From Cyrtodaria siliqua (taxonomy: Eukaryota > Mollusca > Bivalvia > Adapedonta > Hiatellidae): a stretch of 64,000 bases of DNA. The translations under genes were made by a program, and so were the position numbers. Positions 46,840 to 59,225 of this stretch are shown here, one piece after another. Where the stretch lies: assembly GCA_037043455.1 (NCBI GenBank), contig JAWPHD010001143.1:62001-126000 (forward strand), given 5' to 3'. How positions within the stretch are numbered: the first letter of the stretch is position 1; the number at the start of each line of letters is the position of its first letter. The notes under the pieces are model-generated. The model had not been told where the DNA came from, made no database searches, and saw nothing but the letters and a program-made list of their open reading frames with translations.

Positions 46840-49080
46840 TATAATATAAGCAGGATTCATTCTAAAGATGCAAGTCGGTAAATATGCTCGCGAAGTTTTA
46901 AATTCGCAAAGGATGTCTTCTGGAAAAGTACACGAAAATAAAACTCTCGCGATTTATCATTTGTATTGCACATTTTGTTTTTATATATGTTAAACTATGT
47001 ACTTAGAAAGTTTAAACAAATTGTGTTATTGGGAACATACAAAAAAAAAGGAAATTTTATCATTATGGGCTAATTTGTGCAAAAATTGTGGTAATGGTCT
47101 CAACAGATTTTGTAAAAAATAAAGATGAGCTTTAAATGTTATTGTAATAAAATGTTCTTTAATTTAATACAATTTTAGCAGAATTGTGACCAATGAATAA
47201 ATTATTAGACTTCAAAAATGTCTTATTTAGCTATTTCATGGACTTGTTTAACTTTTTGGACAGATTGACATGACGGTGGCATTACAAATTTATTTTAAAA
47301 TTTTAACAATCATGGTGACCTACCATTATTTTTGCCTTTTCTGTCTATATATATATATATAACAGACTTACTGTACAAAAAGTTTAAAGAAAATCTGTTA
47401 TGCAGACAAAACTATAGAAAATGTCTTTAAATAAAGACCGACTACAATTCACATCGTTGTTTATTTACACTGCTTTAAAACATTACTTCTATCACTCGAT
47501 TTATCCATCGCAAACACCGCTCTATTTTCAGCGATTTTCTTAGCACCACTTACAAACCATGCTTCTCCCTCGATATTTTTACCCGCGCATGTGCCGGTCC
47601 ATTTTTAGTAGTTCATATGAAATGGCCACTACAAAGATGGTACGTATCGTCTGTTTAAACTTTCGGTAATTCCCTTTGAACCAATCGTGTTTACTTTAAA
47701 CGCGATAATCCTGCTCTAACTTCCAGTAATGTGTTCTCAGTGGAAAGTATAGCAAAAGCTATGACACTTTTGTACGTTGACGTCGCCAACTTTGTATTTT
47801 TTGGACGTCGCCAACTTTATACGTCTATTTACACAATGACGCCATGCAACTGTTGATGTTGACATCATTTTTGATGCACGTGACTTTTATCTAATCATAG
47901 AGTAAGATCATATTTGCCAGCACTCATGTCAAGCGTTTGATATCCGTATCCGGTATGCATGAACATAATTATGCGGACATAATACATATGCTGGCTATGA
48001 TTCTGATGTTTAATCATTAATTTCCATCTGTTAAAGTGAAAGATAAATAAGGTTATATTTGCTGTTTCTTTTATAGAAATGGTGCCATTTTAATATTTAA
48101 TTTTAAAAATTGAAGTTCTGGCTGAATGATCTCAACTTTGGCTGTTTTGGAAAGTGTATGTCTAATAATTGAAAACTGAGTACCCAAAGAAAAGAACAAT
48201 TTAACACAGTATTGCAAATTACCTAATACCTATACTCAAAACATGATGAAAATCTTTAAAAGTCTTAATTTGGATCATGTTTAGCATAGTTTATACTTTT
48301 TTTTATCTGCATCATAGTAACCTGTTTTGAGTATGGATAAATTAATGTGGACATTCCATATCGATCTGCCAAATGATTTTTTAAAAGATCATAGCAAATC
48401 ATTGATCTGCCAGCAAGATACACTCTACCTGATTGGTCTTGACTTTGGCCTTATATCCAGAATAAATTTAGTAACAATTTTGAACATAAATATTTAATGC
48501 ATGTATTGCTTTGATGTCTGAGTTAAGCATTCACTATATTAACTAATTACCATCAGACCAATTATCAACTCATATTGACCTTGACCAGATTTTTTTATAT
48601 TATAATATAAAAAGCCTGCCTTGACATAGAATTTATACCCAAATGATCATATTAATATTTTTTAAACTAATATTCTCTAGGGTTTTAAAGTTATATTTCC
48701 TTCGATATAATGATGTGGCTTTTCACTGCACCCTACCACCCCAAAACCATACCCAATCTCACCATATAACTTGTAAATAAATGGACATTTTGTTCAACCG
48801 TAAAACACATTTCTCCAACATGAATAGTTCAGGAACCATGGACTATTTCCCAGGAGCATGGGATTTACTGTGCAAAATATGCACATTTTATTGCTTGATA
48901 CCATGGGATATTAGAACATGTTCAACTAACGGGACGCGTCCATACCTCCACCTAAATTTTTGCACGAACAAATATTTAAATTAAAAATAAACAGAGTTTG
49001 CCTTCTACTTTTGCGACAGTTCTCCCTTACATGAAAAATCTTAGTAAAATTATTTGTAAACCGGAGACAAAAATTTAAAG
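46840..49080. other. AT-rich sequence, no gene recognised
   Basis: A short (TA)n occurs near 47348. The 67-codon frame at 48781-48984 has no domain and no splice context. Nothing else is supported. Confidence 0.45.
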
Positions 49081-49084
49081 TCAG

Positions 49085-49425
49085 TATAAACCTGAGATTT
49101 TAGGCGACAACTTGCCATTTTCAAATTCAAATTCGGTTTGCGTACTTTCGCCTTTGCGCGTTTTATGGATGATTTGTGCCATGTCGTGCTGGTTGGGCAA
49201 AGACACGACAACATGACAAATACCTTATTTGTTGTGTTGTCGCGTGGCGGGCGAAGTGACGACAACACGACAAAGTTTACGCGACAACTCGACATTTAGA
49301 GAACGCACACAACATATTTATGTGTCGAGTTGTCATGTTGGTGGGTATGAACATGTCGTGTTGCGCCTTTTATTTATTGTGTTGTCGCCCAGTCAACACG
49401 ACAGTGCGACAAACACCTTATAGTA
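49085..49425. repeat. GTTGTCG/CGACAAC-rich element
   Basis: At least ten copies of the word CGACAAC, CGACAAAC or its complement GTTGTCG, in both orientations ('ttgtgttgtcgcgtgg', 'gacgacaacacgacaaag'). Such a sequence folds back on itself at many places. It may be a MITE of low internal complexity. Confidence 0.6.
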
Positions 49426-49599
49426 GATCTTCAAGGTCATCGACCTCTTGTTTAAACTAAAATTGAATGTTTATTACAATTATTATTGTTTATGTCTTAA
49501 TTTGGTGTTTAATTGTTTCAATTCATTTCACTAAACACTTACAAAGTGATTACGTGTCATTCTAATATTTTACCTGTGATGTGCTTCTGTTACGTCACA

Positions 49600-52500
49600 T
49601 GATTGTTCGATCAATATCCCACCAAATAAAGCTGAGATTCAGATCTTATACCCAGTAAGTAGGTCACAGTAACAGAAAGAAAGGCTCACCATGTCGTCAC
49701 AAAGAGGAATATACTGAATCAGCAGTTTGATCACTATCCCACCAAATAAAGCTGAGATTCAGATCATATACTCAGAAAGTAGGTCACAGCAACATAAAGA
49801 AAGGCTCGCCATGTCAAGTCACAAAGAAGAGTATACTGAAGCAGCAGTTTGATCAATATCCCATCAAATAAAGCTGAGATTTAGATCTTATGCCCGGAAA
49901 GTATGTCACAGCAACAGAAAGAATGGCTCACCATGTCATCACAAAGAAAAATACACTGAAGCAGCAGTTTGATCAATATCGCACCAAATAAAGCTGAGAT
50001 TCAGATCTTATACCCGGTAACTAGGTCACAGTAACAGAAAGAAAGGCTCACCATGTCATGTAACAAAGAAAAATACACTGAAGCAGCAGTTTGATCACTA
50101 TCCCACCAAATAAAGCTGAGATTCAGATCATATACCCGGAAAGTAGGTCACAGCAACATAAAGAAAGGCTCGCCATGTCAAGTCACAAAGAGGAGTATAC
50201 TGAAGCAGCAGTTTGATCAATATCCCATCAAATAAAGCTGAGATTCAGATCTTATGCCCGGAAAGTAGGTCACAGCAACAGAAAGAAGGGCTCACCATGT
50301 CGTCACAAATGAGAATACACTGAATAAGCAGTTTGATCACTATCCCACCAAATAAAGCTGAGATTCAGATCTTATACCCGGTAAGTAGGTCACAGTAACA
50401 GAAAGAAAGGCTCACCATGTCAAGTCACAAAGAGGAGTATACTGAAGCAGCAGTTTGATCAATATCCCATCAAATAAAGCTGAGATTCAGATCTTATGCC
50501 CGGAAAGTATGTCACAGCAACAGAAAGAATGGCTCACCATGTCATCACAAAGAAAAATACACTGAAGCAGCAGTTTGATCAATATCGCACCAAATAAAGC
50601 TGAGATTCAGATCTTATACCCGGTAAGTAGGTCACAGTAACAGAAAGAAAGGCTCACCATGTCAAGTCACAAAGAGGAGTATACTGAAGCAGCAGTTTGA
50701 TCAATATCCCATCAAATAAAGCTGAGATTCAGATCTTATGCCCGGAAAGTAGGTCACAGCAACAAAAAAAAAGGCTCGCCATGTCAAGTCACAAAGAGAA
50801 ATATACTGAACCAGCAGTTTGATCAATATCCCACCAAATAAAGCTGAGATTCAGATCTTATACCCGGAAAGGAGGTCACAGCAACAGAAAGAAGGGCTCA
50901 CCATGTCACAAAAAAGAATACACTGAAGCAGCAGTTTGATCAATATCCCACCAAATAAAGCTGAGATGCAGATCTTATATCCGGAAAGTAGGTCACAGCA
51001 ACAAAAAAAAAGGCTCGCCATGTCAAGTCACAAAGAGAAATATACTGAACCAGCAGTTTGATCAATATCCCACCAAATAAAGCTGAGATTCAGATCTTAT
51101 ACCCGGAAAGGAGGTCACAGCAACAGAAAGAAGGGCTCACCATGTCGTCACAAAAAAGAATACACTGAACCAGCAGTTTGATCAATATCCCACCAAATAA
51201 AGCTGAGATTCAGATCTTATACCCGGAAAGGAGGTCACAGCAACAGAGAGCAAGGCTCACCATGTCAAGTCACAAAGAGGAGTATACTGAAGCAGCAGTT
51301 TGATCAATATCCCATCAAATAAAGCTGAGATTCAGATCTTATGCCCGGAAAGTAGGTCACAGCAACAAAAAAAAGGCTCGCCATGTCAAATCACAAAGAG
51401 AAATATACTGAACCAGCAGTTTGATCAATATCCCACCAAATAAAGCTGAGATGCAGATCTTATACCCGGAAAGTAGGTCACAGCAACAAAAAAAAAGGCT
51501 CGCCATGTCAAGTCACAAAGAGAAATATACTGAACCAGCAGTTTGATCAATATCCCACCAAATAAAGCTGAGATTCAGATCTTATACCCGGAAAGTAGGT
51601 CACAGCAACAGAAAGAAGGGCTCACCATGTCGTCACAAAAAAGAATACACTGAAGCAGCAGTTTGATCAATATCCCACCAAATAAAGCTGAGATGCAGAT
51701 CTTATACCCGGAAAGTAGGTCACAGCAACAAAAAAAAAGGCTCGCCATGTCAAGTCACAAAGAGAAATATACTGAACCAGCAGTTTGATCAATATCCCAC
51801 CAAATCAAGCTGAGATTCAGATCTTATACCCGGAAAGGAGGTCACAGCAACAGAAAGAAGGGCTCACCATGTCGTCACACAAAAGAATACACTGAAGCAG
51901 CAGTTTGATCAATATCCCACCAAATAAAGCTGAGATTCAGATCTTATACCCGGAAAGGAGGTCACAGCAACAGAAAGAAGGGCTCACCATGTCGTCACAA
52001 AAAAGAATACACTGAAGCAGCAGTTTGATCAATATACCACCAAATAAAGCTGAGATTCAGATCTTATACCCGGAAAGTAGGTCACAGCAACAGAAAGAAT
52101 GGCTCGCCATGTCGTCACAAAGAGGAATATACTGAAGCAGCAAGTTGATCAATATCGCACCAAATAAAGCTGAGATTCACATCTTATACCCGGTAAGTAG
52201 GTCACAGTAACAGAAAGAAAGGCTCGCCATGTCAAGTCACAAAGCGGAATATACTGAAGCAGCAGTTTGATCAATATCCCACCAAATAAAGCTGGGATTC
52301 AGATCTTATACCTGGAAAGTAGGTCAAGCAACTGAAACAAAGGCTCACCATGTCGTCACAAAGTGGAAAATGCGAAAGCAGCAGTTTGATCAATATCCCA
52401 ACAAATAAAGCAGCTGATATTTAGCTCTTATACCCGGAAAGTAGGTCACAGCAACAGAAAGAAAGGCTCACCATGTCAAGTCACAAGGAGAATATACTGA

Positions 52501-52890
52501 AGCAGTAGTTTGATCAATATCCCACCAAATAAAGCTGAGATTCAGATCTTATACCCGGAAAGTAGGTCAAGCAACTGAAACAAAGGCTCACCATGTCGTC
52601 ACAAAGTGGAAAATGCGAAAGCAGCAGTTTGATCAATATCCCAACAAATAAAGCAGCTGATATTTAGCTCTTATACCCGGAAAGTAGGTCACAACAACAG
52701 AAAGAAAGGCTCATCATGTCGTCACAAAGAGGAATATACTGAAGCAGCAGTTTGATCAATATTCCACCAAATAAAGCTTCAATTGGCGCTTTTATTCAAA
52801 CCGGACCTGACCTATATTGCAAAGAAAGTAGGTCACAATGACGATACAATTGGTTAACCGTGCCAGTTTGTTTGAGGATCATACTGATAC
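49600..52890 (+). repeat. ~120-bp satellite array, about 26 copies
   Basis: Unit landmarks: 'tttgatcaatatcccacc', 'aaataaagctgagattcag', 'cttatacccggaaagtaggt', 'ggctcaccatgtc' and 'atactgaagcagca'. Unit length is about 117-124 bp. Variant types ('caagtcacaaagaggag' and 'cgtcacaaaaaagaat') tend to alternate, and some two-unit blocks recur almost unchanged (52330-52480 and 52570-52720), so expansion was by multi-unit steps. Units at both ends are most diverged. Each unit has one AATAAA and an in-context ATG, but no frame stays open. Confidence 0.95.
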
Positions 52891-52899
52891 AGTTTAGGC

Positions 52900-53300
52900 A
52901 ATCCCCATCCTAGAAGGCAAACTAAACAAAACATATACCTTAACTTGTACGCAATCTAGCAACACGCACATACTGTCGCAGGCACGGACGCAAACCGAAC
53001 GCAGAAGTGATCACTATGTTGAGCTCTCTGCAACCGGACTCGACAAAAACAGGTTGAGTACATATGTGGTATTCTTTTTGACAAATATAAAAAAAACATT
53101 ATGCCGTGTTATTACACGTTATGAAACCTATGTACGGTTATATCAATATCCGCATTAATTACATAAAATTCTCTAAAAATGATTTTTTAAACGGACACTG
53201 TCCGTAAGTAAAGCATATATTGAGCATAAGCAAAAAACATTTTTACTTTTATTCAGTGAACTGAATATATGAAAAGAAGCGCATGCACCCAAATAAGTAT
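52900..53300. other. Unique sequence flanking the satellite
   Basis: Nothing recognised. Confidence 0.45.
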
Positions 53301-54025
53301 GTACTGTGCATTTCAGTGTACTATGCGTCGAATATGAATCGAGATTTTCTTTTATTACTTCCTATATGTTTTCATACCTGACATGATTGAATAGAATGAA
53401 AACGGACGCTCCTGAATCTGTTTTCAATCTTCGCGTAGCCATCCTCTAAGCTTCGCAAAGCCATCAAATCATGTTGAACCCCCATTATTACATGTAATTT
53501 TGTTGACAGCCGAAATACAAAATGGCGACGGCGGAACATTCCATTTTTCTAGGGTAGGGTGACTTAAAACATCAGTTGGCCAACAGTGGTGTAAATAACA
53601 AAATATAAACGCAGTATGCTATTTATCTACGCTTTTTTGCTAGATATAATGGTTTCTATTCCAAAATAAAGGATAAGTATGCTTGATTGCCGGAGGTGCT
53701 GAACATTGAACAACAACAACAACACCACCCTGCATAACCTACGTTTTACTTTGTACATGCGAACCCTGAAAAACAGACATGCGCAGACGACAATTTCTAA
53801 AAATAAAGCCGCCATGTTGTTTTAATTTTTACAATGTAAACAATGGTGTCGAAATGAATTTTAGGCTTTGTGAAGCATACCGGATGGCTATGGCAAGATT
53901 GTAAACAGATCCAGGAGCGTCTATTTTCATTCTATCTAACCATATCAGGTATGAAAACATATAATAAGTAATAAAAACAAATATCGTTTCATATTTGACG
54001 CACAAGCACCCCGAAATGCACAGTA
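53301..54025. repeat. Large imperfect inverted duplication (arms ~220-245 bp)
   Basis: Left arm 53301-53545 and right arm 53808-54025 are reverse complements with roughly three quarters identity by eye. Paired blocks: 'gtactgtgcatttc' with 'gaaatgcacagtagt', 'tatgttttcatacctga' with 'tcaggtatgaaaacata', 'ggacgctcctgaatctg' with 'cagatccaggagcgtc', and 'caaaatggcgacggcgg' with 'ccgccatgttg'. The spacer is about 260 bp. Each arm has an ATG in a GGCG context at its inner end, pointing into the spacer. I see no supported protein; the frames here are short. Confidence 0.7.
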
Positions 54026-54029
54026 GTAA

Positions 54030-54640
54030 TACAATTGTAAATTTAAAAAAAAAAGAGTTATGCTTAGTCAACATTACTGGGACCGAAATTTTCCGTTGCT
54101 TTGTGACATCCATTAGCGCATGAGGTTTTGATCATATTAGTTTTTGCATTATATCACTGACGCGCTCGTCAATTACTACCCCCGTGTGTATTTCTAGCAT
54201 CGGTGTAGAGTTCAAACCCACGAATCGGTACTTTTTTGTACCTCTATTGAATTCCGTCAAAACGTCTTGCTTCTATTTAGTAAATATTCAATAATGGTAG
54301 CTGTAGAATGTTTATCAACGTCATTATTTTGTGTGTGTTTTTATAAGGTAAAAGTTAACGTCATTGTCTCGTGAAACAAATATAATACTCCTGATCGTGT
54401 ATTTAGATGTGTCTTTATAATCAACAAACTACGAATGCGTGTTTTATACGCGAAGGATTCTCGGCTAAAATCTAACGAGAATGTAAAAATGTAGTACTTT
54501 CCCACTCGTATGCACTATAATTTATCTTAAAACCTGGAAGCAGCCATACAAACAAAATAGTTATGCTTTTACCTCAACCACCTTGGTCTGCTCAATGCCG
54601 ATAATGGAAAGTTAGGAAAACCGTTGTTCAAGATAGGCTC
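54030..54640. other. Unassigned sequence
   Basis: No gene or repeat recognised before the minisatellite. Confidence 0.45.
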
Positions 54641-54649
54641 TAGGAATCA

Positions 54650-55735
54650 CAGGGTGTACTATGGACTATCGCATAAGATATATAGTCATTGTGTATATAG
54701 TCCTTGTTTATATAGTCCATGTGTATATAGTCCATGTGTATATATTCCTTGTGTATATGGTCCTTGTGTATATAGTCATTGTGTATATGGTCCATATATA
54801 GTCCTTGAATATATAGTCCATGTATATATAATATATATATATATATAGTCCTTATTTATATAGTCCTTGCGTATATAGTCCTTGTGTATATAATCCTTGC
54901 GTATATAGTCCATTTGTATATAGTCCTTGTATATATACATATATAGTCCTTATGTATATAGTCCTTATGTATATAGTCCTTGCGTATATAGTCTTTGCGT
55001 ATATAGTTCATGTGTATATAGTCCTTGTGAATATAGTCCTTGTATATATAGTCCGTGTATATAGTCCTTGTATATATAGTCCTTGTATATACATTCCATG
55101 TACATATAGTCCTTGTATATATAGTCCTTGTATATATAGTCCTTGTTTATATAGTCCTTGTGTATATATTCCTTGTGTATATTGTCCTTGTATATATAGT
55201 CCTTGTATATATAGTCCTTGTGTATATAGTCCTTGTATATATAGTCCTTGTGTATATAGTCCTTGTATATATAGTCCTTGTATATATAGTTCATGTATAT
55301 ATAGTCATTGTGTATATATTCCTTGTATATATAGTCCTTGTGTGTATAGTCCTTGTATATATAGTCCTTTTATATATAGTCCTTGTATATATAGTCCATG
55401 TATATATAGTCCATGTATATATAGTCCTTGTGTATATAGTCCTTGTATATATAGTACTTGTATATATAGTACTTGTGTGTATAGTCCTTGTATATATAGT
55501 CCTTTTATATATAGTCCTTGTATATATAGTCCATGTATATATAGTCCATGTATATATAGTCCTTGTGTATATAGTCCTTGTATATATAGTACTTGTATAT
55601 ATAGTACTTGTGTGTATATTCCTTGTATATATAGTCCTTTTATATATAGTCCTTGTATATATAGTCCATGTATATATAGTCCATGTATATATAGTCCTTG
55701 TGTATATAGTCCTTGTATATATAGTACTTGTACAT
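54650..55735 (+). repeat. 15-bp minisatellite with 135-bp higher-order repeat
   Basis: About 70 copies of 'tatatagtccttgta' and variants (cc to ca, ttg to tgcg, gta to ata). From about 55335 a block of nine variant units recurs three times (near 55335, 55470 and 55605) with almost identical order. Since 15 is divisible by three, two plus-strand frames and one minus-strand frame are open for over 150 codons (Y-I-V-L-V, Y-S-P-C-I, Y-I-Q-G-L). No start, signal or domain supports a protein. Confidence 0.95.
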
Positions 55736-55984
55736 GTTGCTTAAACTGCGTTCTTGTGGCTGCACTATGTACACTTCCATGTTCAACTTTTGCATCTATT
55801 TCACAAACCAATGCGTATTTATGCTCTAGGTCGCAACACGTGCAGTTGTTAGAGTGTCAATGGTCAGTTGTTGGACTGGTCATATTGCCTCTTTGTCCTC
55901 CGGCTCTCTTATCCACATGCTCCGTCCGATCCCCTGCTTCTACGCCTTGTATGGATCGTATACGTGTGATTCAAGGTGTTTTAA

Positions 55985-56165
55985 TCTTAATTAGAATATC
56001 GATTAAGCCGGTGCTAGGAGGCGGGAGAGGTGTTGCACTTTACATTTCCGCTCATGAACAGACTAAATAAAACTGAGTCTGCTACTTGTATCTCTTGTTT
56101 GTGTTTGTTGCTTCCAAGAGATCCCCTTTTCAGTATTTATTGACATTCACACTACACGTTTGTTT
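55985..56165 (+). repeat. Dispersed repeat, copy 1 ('ctcatgaacag' family)
   Basis: Shares 'agccggtgcta.gaggcg.gagaggtgttgcac', 'ctcatgaacag.ct.aataaaac' and 'ctcttgtttgtgtttgttgc' with 56275-56425. A minus-strand partial copy lies at 60045-60110 ('ccttggaagcaacaaac') and a trace at 18210-18310. Confidence 0.75.
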
Positions 56166-56274
56166 AGTGCTGTGTGGTGGCCGTAAAAAGTCGCCCCGAC
56201 TACAAATCAGTAGTGTTATTTTACTTACTCATCCTTTGGGATCATCAAGCCCGATCTTAGTGGATTTAAAGTAA

Positions 56275-56425
56275 AATATCGCTTAAGCCGGTGCTAAGAG
56301 GCGTGAGAGGTGTTGCACAATACATTACCTCTCATGAACAGTCTCAATAAAACCGAGTCTTCTACTTTTATCTCTTGTTTGTGTTTGTTGCTTCCAAGGG
56401 ATACCCTTTTCAGTATTAATTAGAA
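56275..56425 (+). repeat. Dispersed repeat, copy 2 ('ctcatgaacag' family)
   Basis: Direct copy of 55985-56165 about 290 bp on, suggesting local duplication or nested insertion. Ends 'ccttttcagtatt'. Confidence 0.75.
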
Positions 56426-56429
56426 ATTT

Positions 56430-57370
56430 CATCATATTCTATCACATGCATTTTGATGTCACTTGTTTATTAAGTACCGTTCAAGTAAGCAAATTCCATA
56501 ACTAGCAATACCATAAACTGGCAATTTATCCAGACAAGTCTGTGGGAATAATTGTTGTCAATAATGTTTGAATGTGGCAGGTGTTCTGGATGATTGGACA
56601 AATTGGTTGACATTAAGTATATTCATATATATTATCAGTATATTTAGTTTAATAAATATGAATTAAACATGCAAATGTAATTAATAGTAATATTAATACA
56701 TAAAATGTGACGCATCTATTGTGCAATTGACGTTTTGTTTATTTGACAGATGTTCAATATGTGACTTCTTTGATATATACAAGTATAGGAATATGGCACC
56801 AAACCAGGCATCCATGTTTGTACAAAGAGATTATAGGAACATCACTAATAAATATTATCCCCAGAAACTGCAGGACCAATGCATTCTGATCTTAATCCGG
56901 TTCACTATGTAATTTTGTTGATTTTGGAGATTACCAACACTGTACACGTTTTTGAAACGTTAGGATCTACTGAATGCGAAAACGAATGTTTCCATTTTAC
57001 CTGATGCATTTATGGTGGTGACCATTTTGAAATTTCAAAATGGCTATAATTTTGAAACTTTTTTTTTCCGTTGTATCTCGGCTTTAAAGCCACATTGACT
57101 CTTTATTTTAATGGCCTAACCCACATTTTTAGAGGTAAGCAATCAAATGGTATTATACAAAATAAGCTGAAACTTATTATAGATAACTATAAAACTAATA
57201 AAAATTACGGGCATTTCTGTATAGCTATAATAAGCATGCTTTTGCTCCTTCAAATTTGTCTTTAAGCAACCTGTGTCCTCCGCATTCATTAAAGTGACAG
57301 AGTATGCATGCATCGCTGAGATCTTCATAGAAAGTTATCAACTTTAATATATAAAAAAATGACAGAGTCC
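56430..57370. other. AT-rich sequence, nothing recognised
   Basis: Short frames only; no splice-bounded exon and no repeat match. Confidence 0.45.
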
Positions 57371-57394
57371 TTAGTTCATCCGGTTATCATTAAT

Positions 57395-57900
57395 ATTCTC
57401 TCATCATCATCATCATCGTTTATTATTAGAATTCTTTCATCATCATCATCATCGTTTATTATTAATATTCTCTCATCATCCTCATCGATTATTATGATAA
57501 GTCTCTCATCATCATCACTCGTTTATTATTAATATTATCTCATCATCATCATCGTTTATTATTAATATTCTCTCATCGTCATCATCGTTTATTATTAATA
57601 TTCTCTCATCATCCTCATCGATTATTATTATAAGTCTCTCATCATCATCACTCGTTCATTATTAATATTCTCTTATCATCATCACTCGTTTATTATTAAT
57701 ATTATTTCATCATCGTCATCGTTTATTATTAATATTATCTCATCATCATCATCATTTATTATTAATATTCTCTCATCATCATCATCATCGTTTATTATTA
57801 ATATTCTCTCATCATCATCATCGTTTATTATTAATATTCTCTCATCATCATCATCATCGTTTATTATTAATATGCTGTCATCATAATCACTATCATCAGT
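57395..57900 (-). repeat. ~33-bp minisatellite (TTATTATTAATATTCTCTCA + ATC run)
   Basis: About 15 units of 'tttattattaatattctc' followed by three to five ATC triplets. Unit length varies by triplets. On the minus strand it reads I-L-I-I-N-D-D-D-D-(D)-E-R. Confidence 0.92.
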
Positions 57901-57984
57901 CAACATACCCATTCGAGATTTATCATCATTCCGGCACTGGCTGCTGCAATGGCCAATATATGTGCATGTTTCGTCCTCTGACAT
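57682..57984 (-). CDS. Candidate small acidic repeat protein
   Basis: A 100-codon frame from an ATG in good context (aaagATGTCAG). The first 37 residues are non-repetitive and include four cysteines (C-T-Y-I-G-H-C-S-S-Q-C) and an acidic end; the rest is six copies of I-L-I-I-N plus four or five D and E-R or E-I. The frame ends inside the minisatellite. Cysteines followed by acid-rich repeats would suit an extracellular or metal-binding protein, but this is inference. It may equally be a frame opened by the triplet-based repeat. No family recognised. Confidence 0.25.
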   Translation of the reverse strand: MSEDETCTYIGHCSSQCRNDDKSRMGMLTDDSDYDDSILIINDDDDDERILIINDDDDERILIINDDDDDERILIINDDDDEIILIINDDDDEIILIINE

Positions 57985-57989
57985 CTTTG

Positions 57990-59210
57990 CCAGTTATATT
58001 AGTGAAATTTGTATACGTAAATGCTATTGTATTGCATAAAGTTTATCAACTGATAAGGTATACGTATAATCAACGCCCATTTGTACAGAGCAGATGTCTT
58101 TTGTAAAAGTAAAATAAATCATTGAAACAGCCTTAAAGTCACTCTCCCGCCAACTCTGTCCATGTGTTGAGGTATTAAACTAATGCATATATGCAGATTA
58201 AAAGTCTATATGTAGTAACGGGTACCTAAAATAACTGCAATTGAGTATGCGTAAAATGAATTTTAGGGTTAGTAACTCATAATTCGAAGCATGATAGGGC
58301 GATTTTTTACCTGGCCGATTGAGTTGGTTATATTATAGTTTTAGAGTTCAGATTTGCAACATTTGTAAGTTACAAATATACGTTATGGTTAGTAAGCTTA
58401 GAAACGGTTTACATGTGTTGTAAAACCTAAGACCAATTTTTTTTTTATCTGTATTCATACAGTATCTTTTAATTCTTCACTTTACCTTCCTGTCATCTCC
58501 ATATCGACGACTACAGGTATGTGATTTGAACAAAGCCTCCACAAACTAACCCATTATTTAAAATCGTCTACATATAACACGTATAACGCATGCGTTATAC
58601 TTTTCTTGTTCCATTTTCAATAGAGATATCATTATGCTATTATTCCAGAACGCATTTGCTTCATATACATTCTACTGGTATTAATCTGGAGAGGCTAAGT
58701 CGCTGGTTCAGTAAGCCAAGGTTCCTAAATGCGACCACAATGACGTCCATATTTTATATATATAAGGTCATTAATGTCGGCAAAACACGTGTTACAACAG
58801 CTAAAGTGTTATATATCTGACGTCGAGCAAATGTAAATTTCCGAATTTCCCGACCAAAATCGACGAGGCAGTTCCAACATGTAATTTGAATTATAAACAA
58901 TATTTTTATGTCATAGAAAATTAATGCTATCAATTGAAAACAGTAGTATTCTTATATCCTCCAAATAAGGAGATTCATAGATAATATTACAACAGTTCAA
59001 TAATATATATGCATGAGATATGAAATTAATTATAAGCAAACATATATACAATGAAAGATGTAAAAGGAATTATGCCTAGGATAAAATCGAAAACAACACG
59101 AACTACGCACACACATAGCCTATACTATTATCATGCCCAAATCGGGCACTTACTTCTCCATATACCAAACAATATATTGTCATTATTATTAAGCACACTA
59201 TTTATTTTTC
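57990..59210. other. 5' region of the defensin-like gene; nothing else recognised
   Basis: A T-rich tract ending 'tttctatccag' (to 59218) just before the start codon could be an acceptor for a non-coding first exon somewhere in this interval. I cannot locate the promoter. Confidence 0.4.
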
Positions 59211-59225
59211 TATCCAGATTTCATC

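Noticed and set aside
54624..56070. A 372-codon Y-S-P-C-I repeat protein
   Set aside because: Explained by the 15-bp minisatellite; parallel frames are also open, and there is no signal, domain or splice support. The short non-repeat tail after 55740 has no recognised domain.
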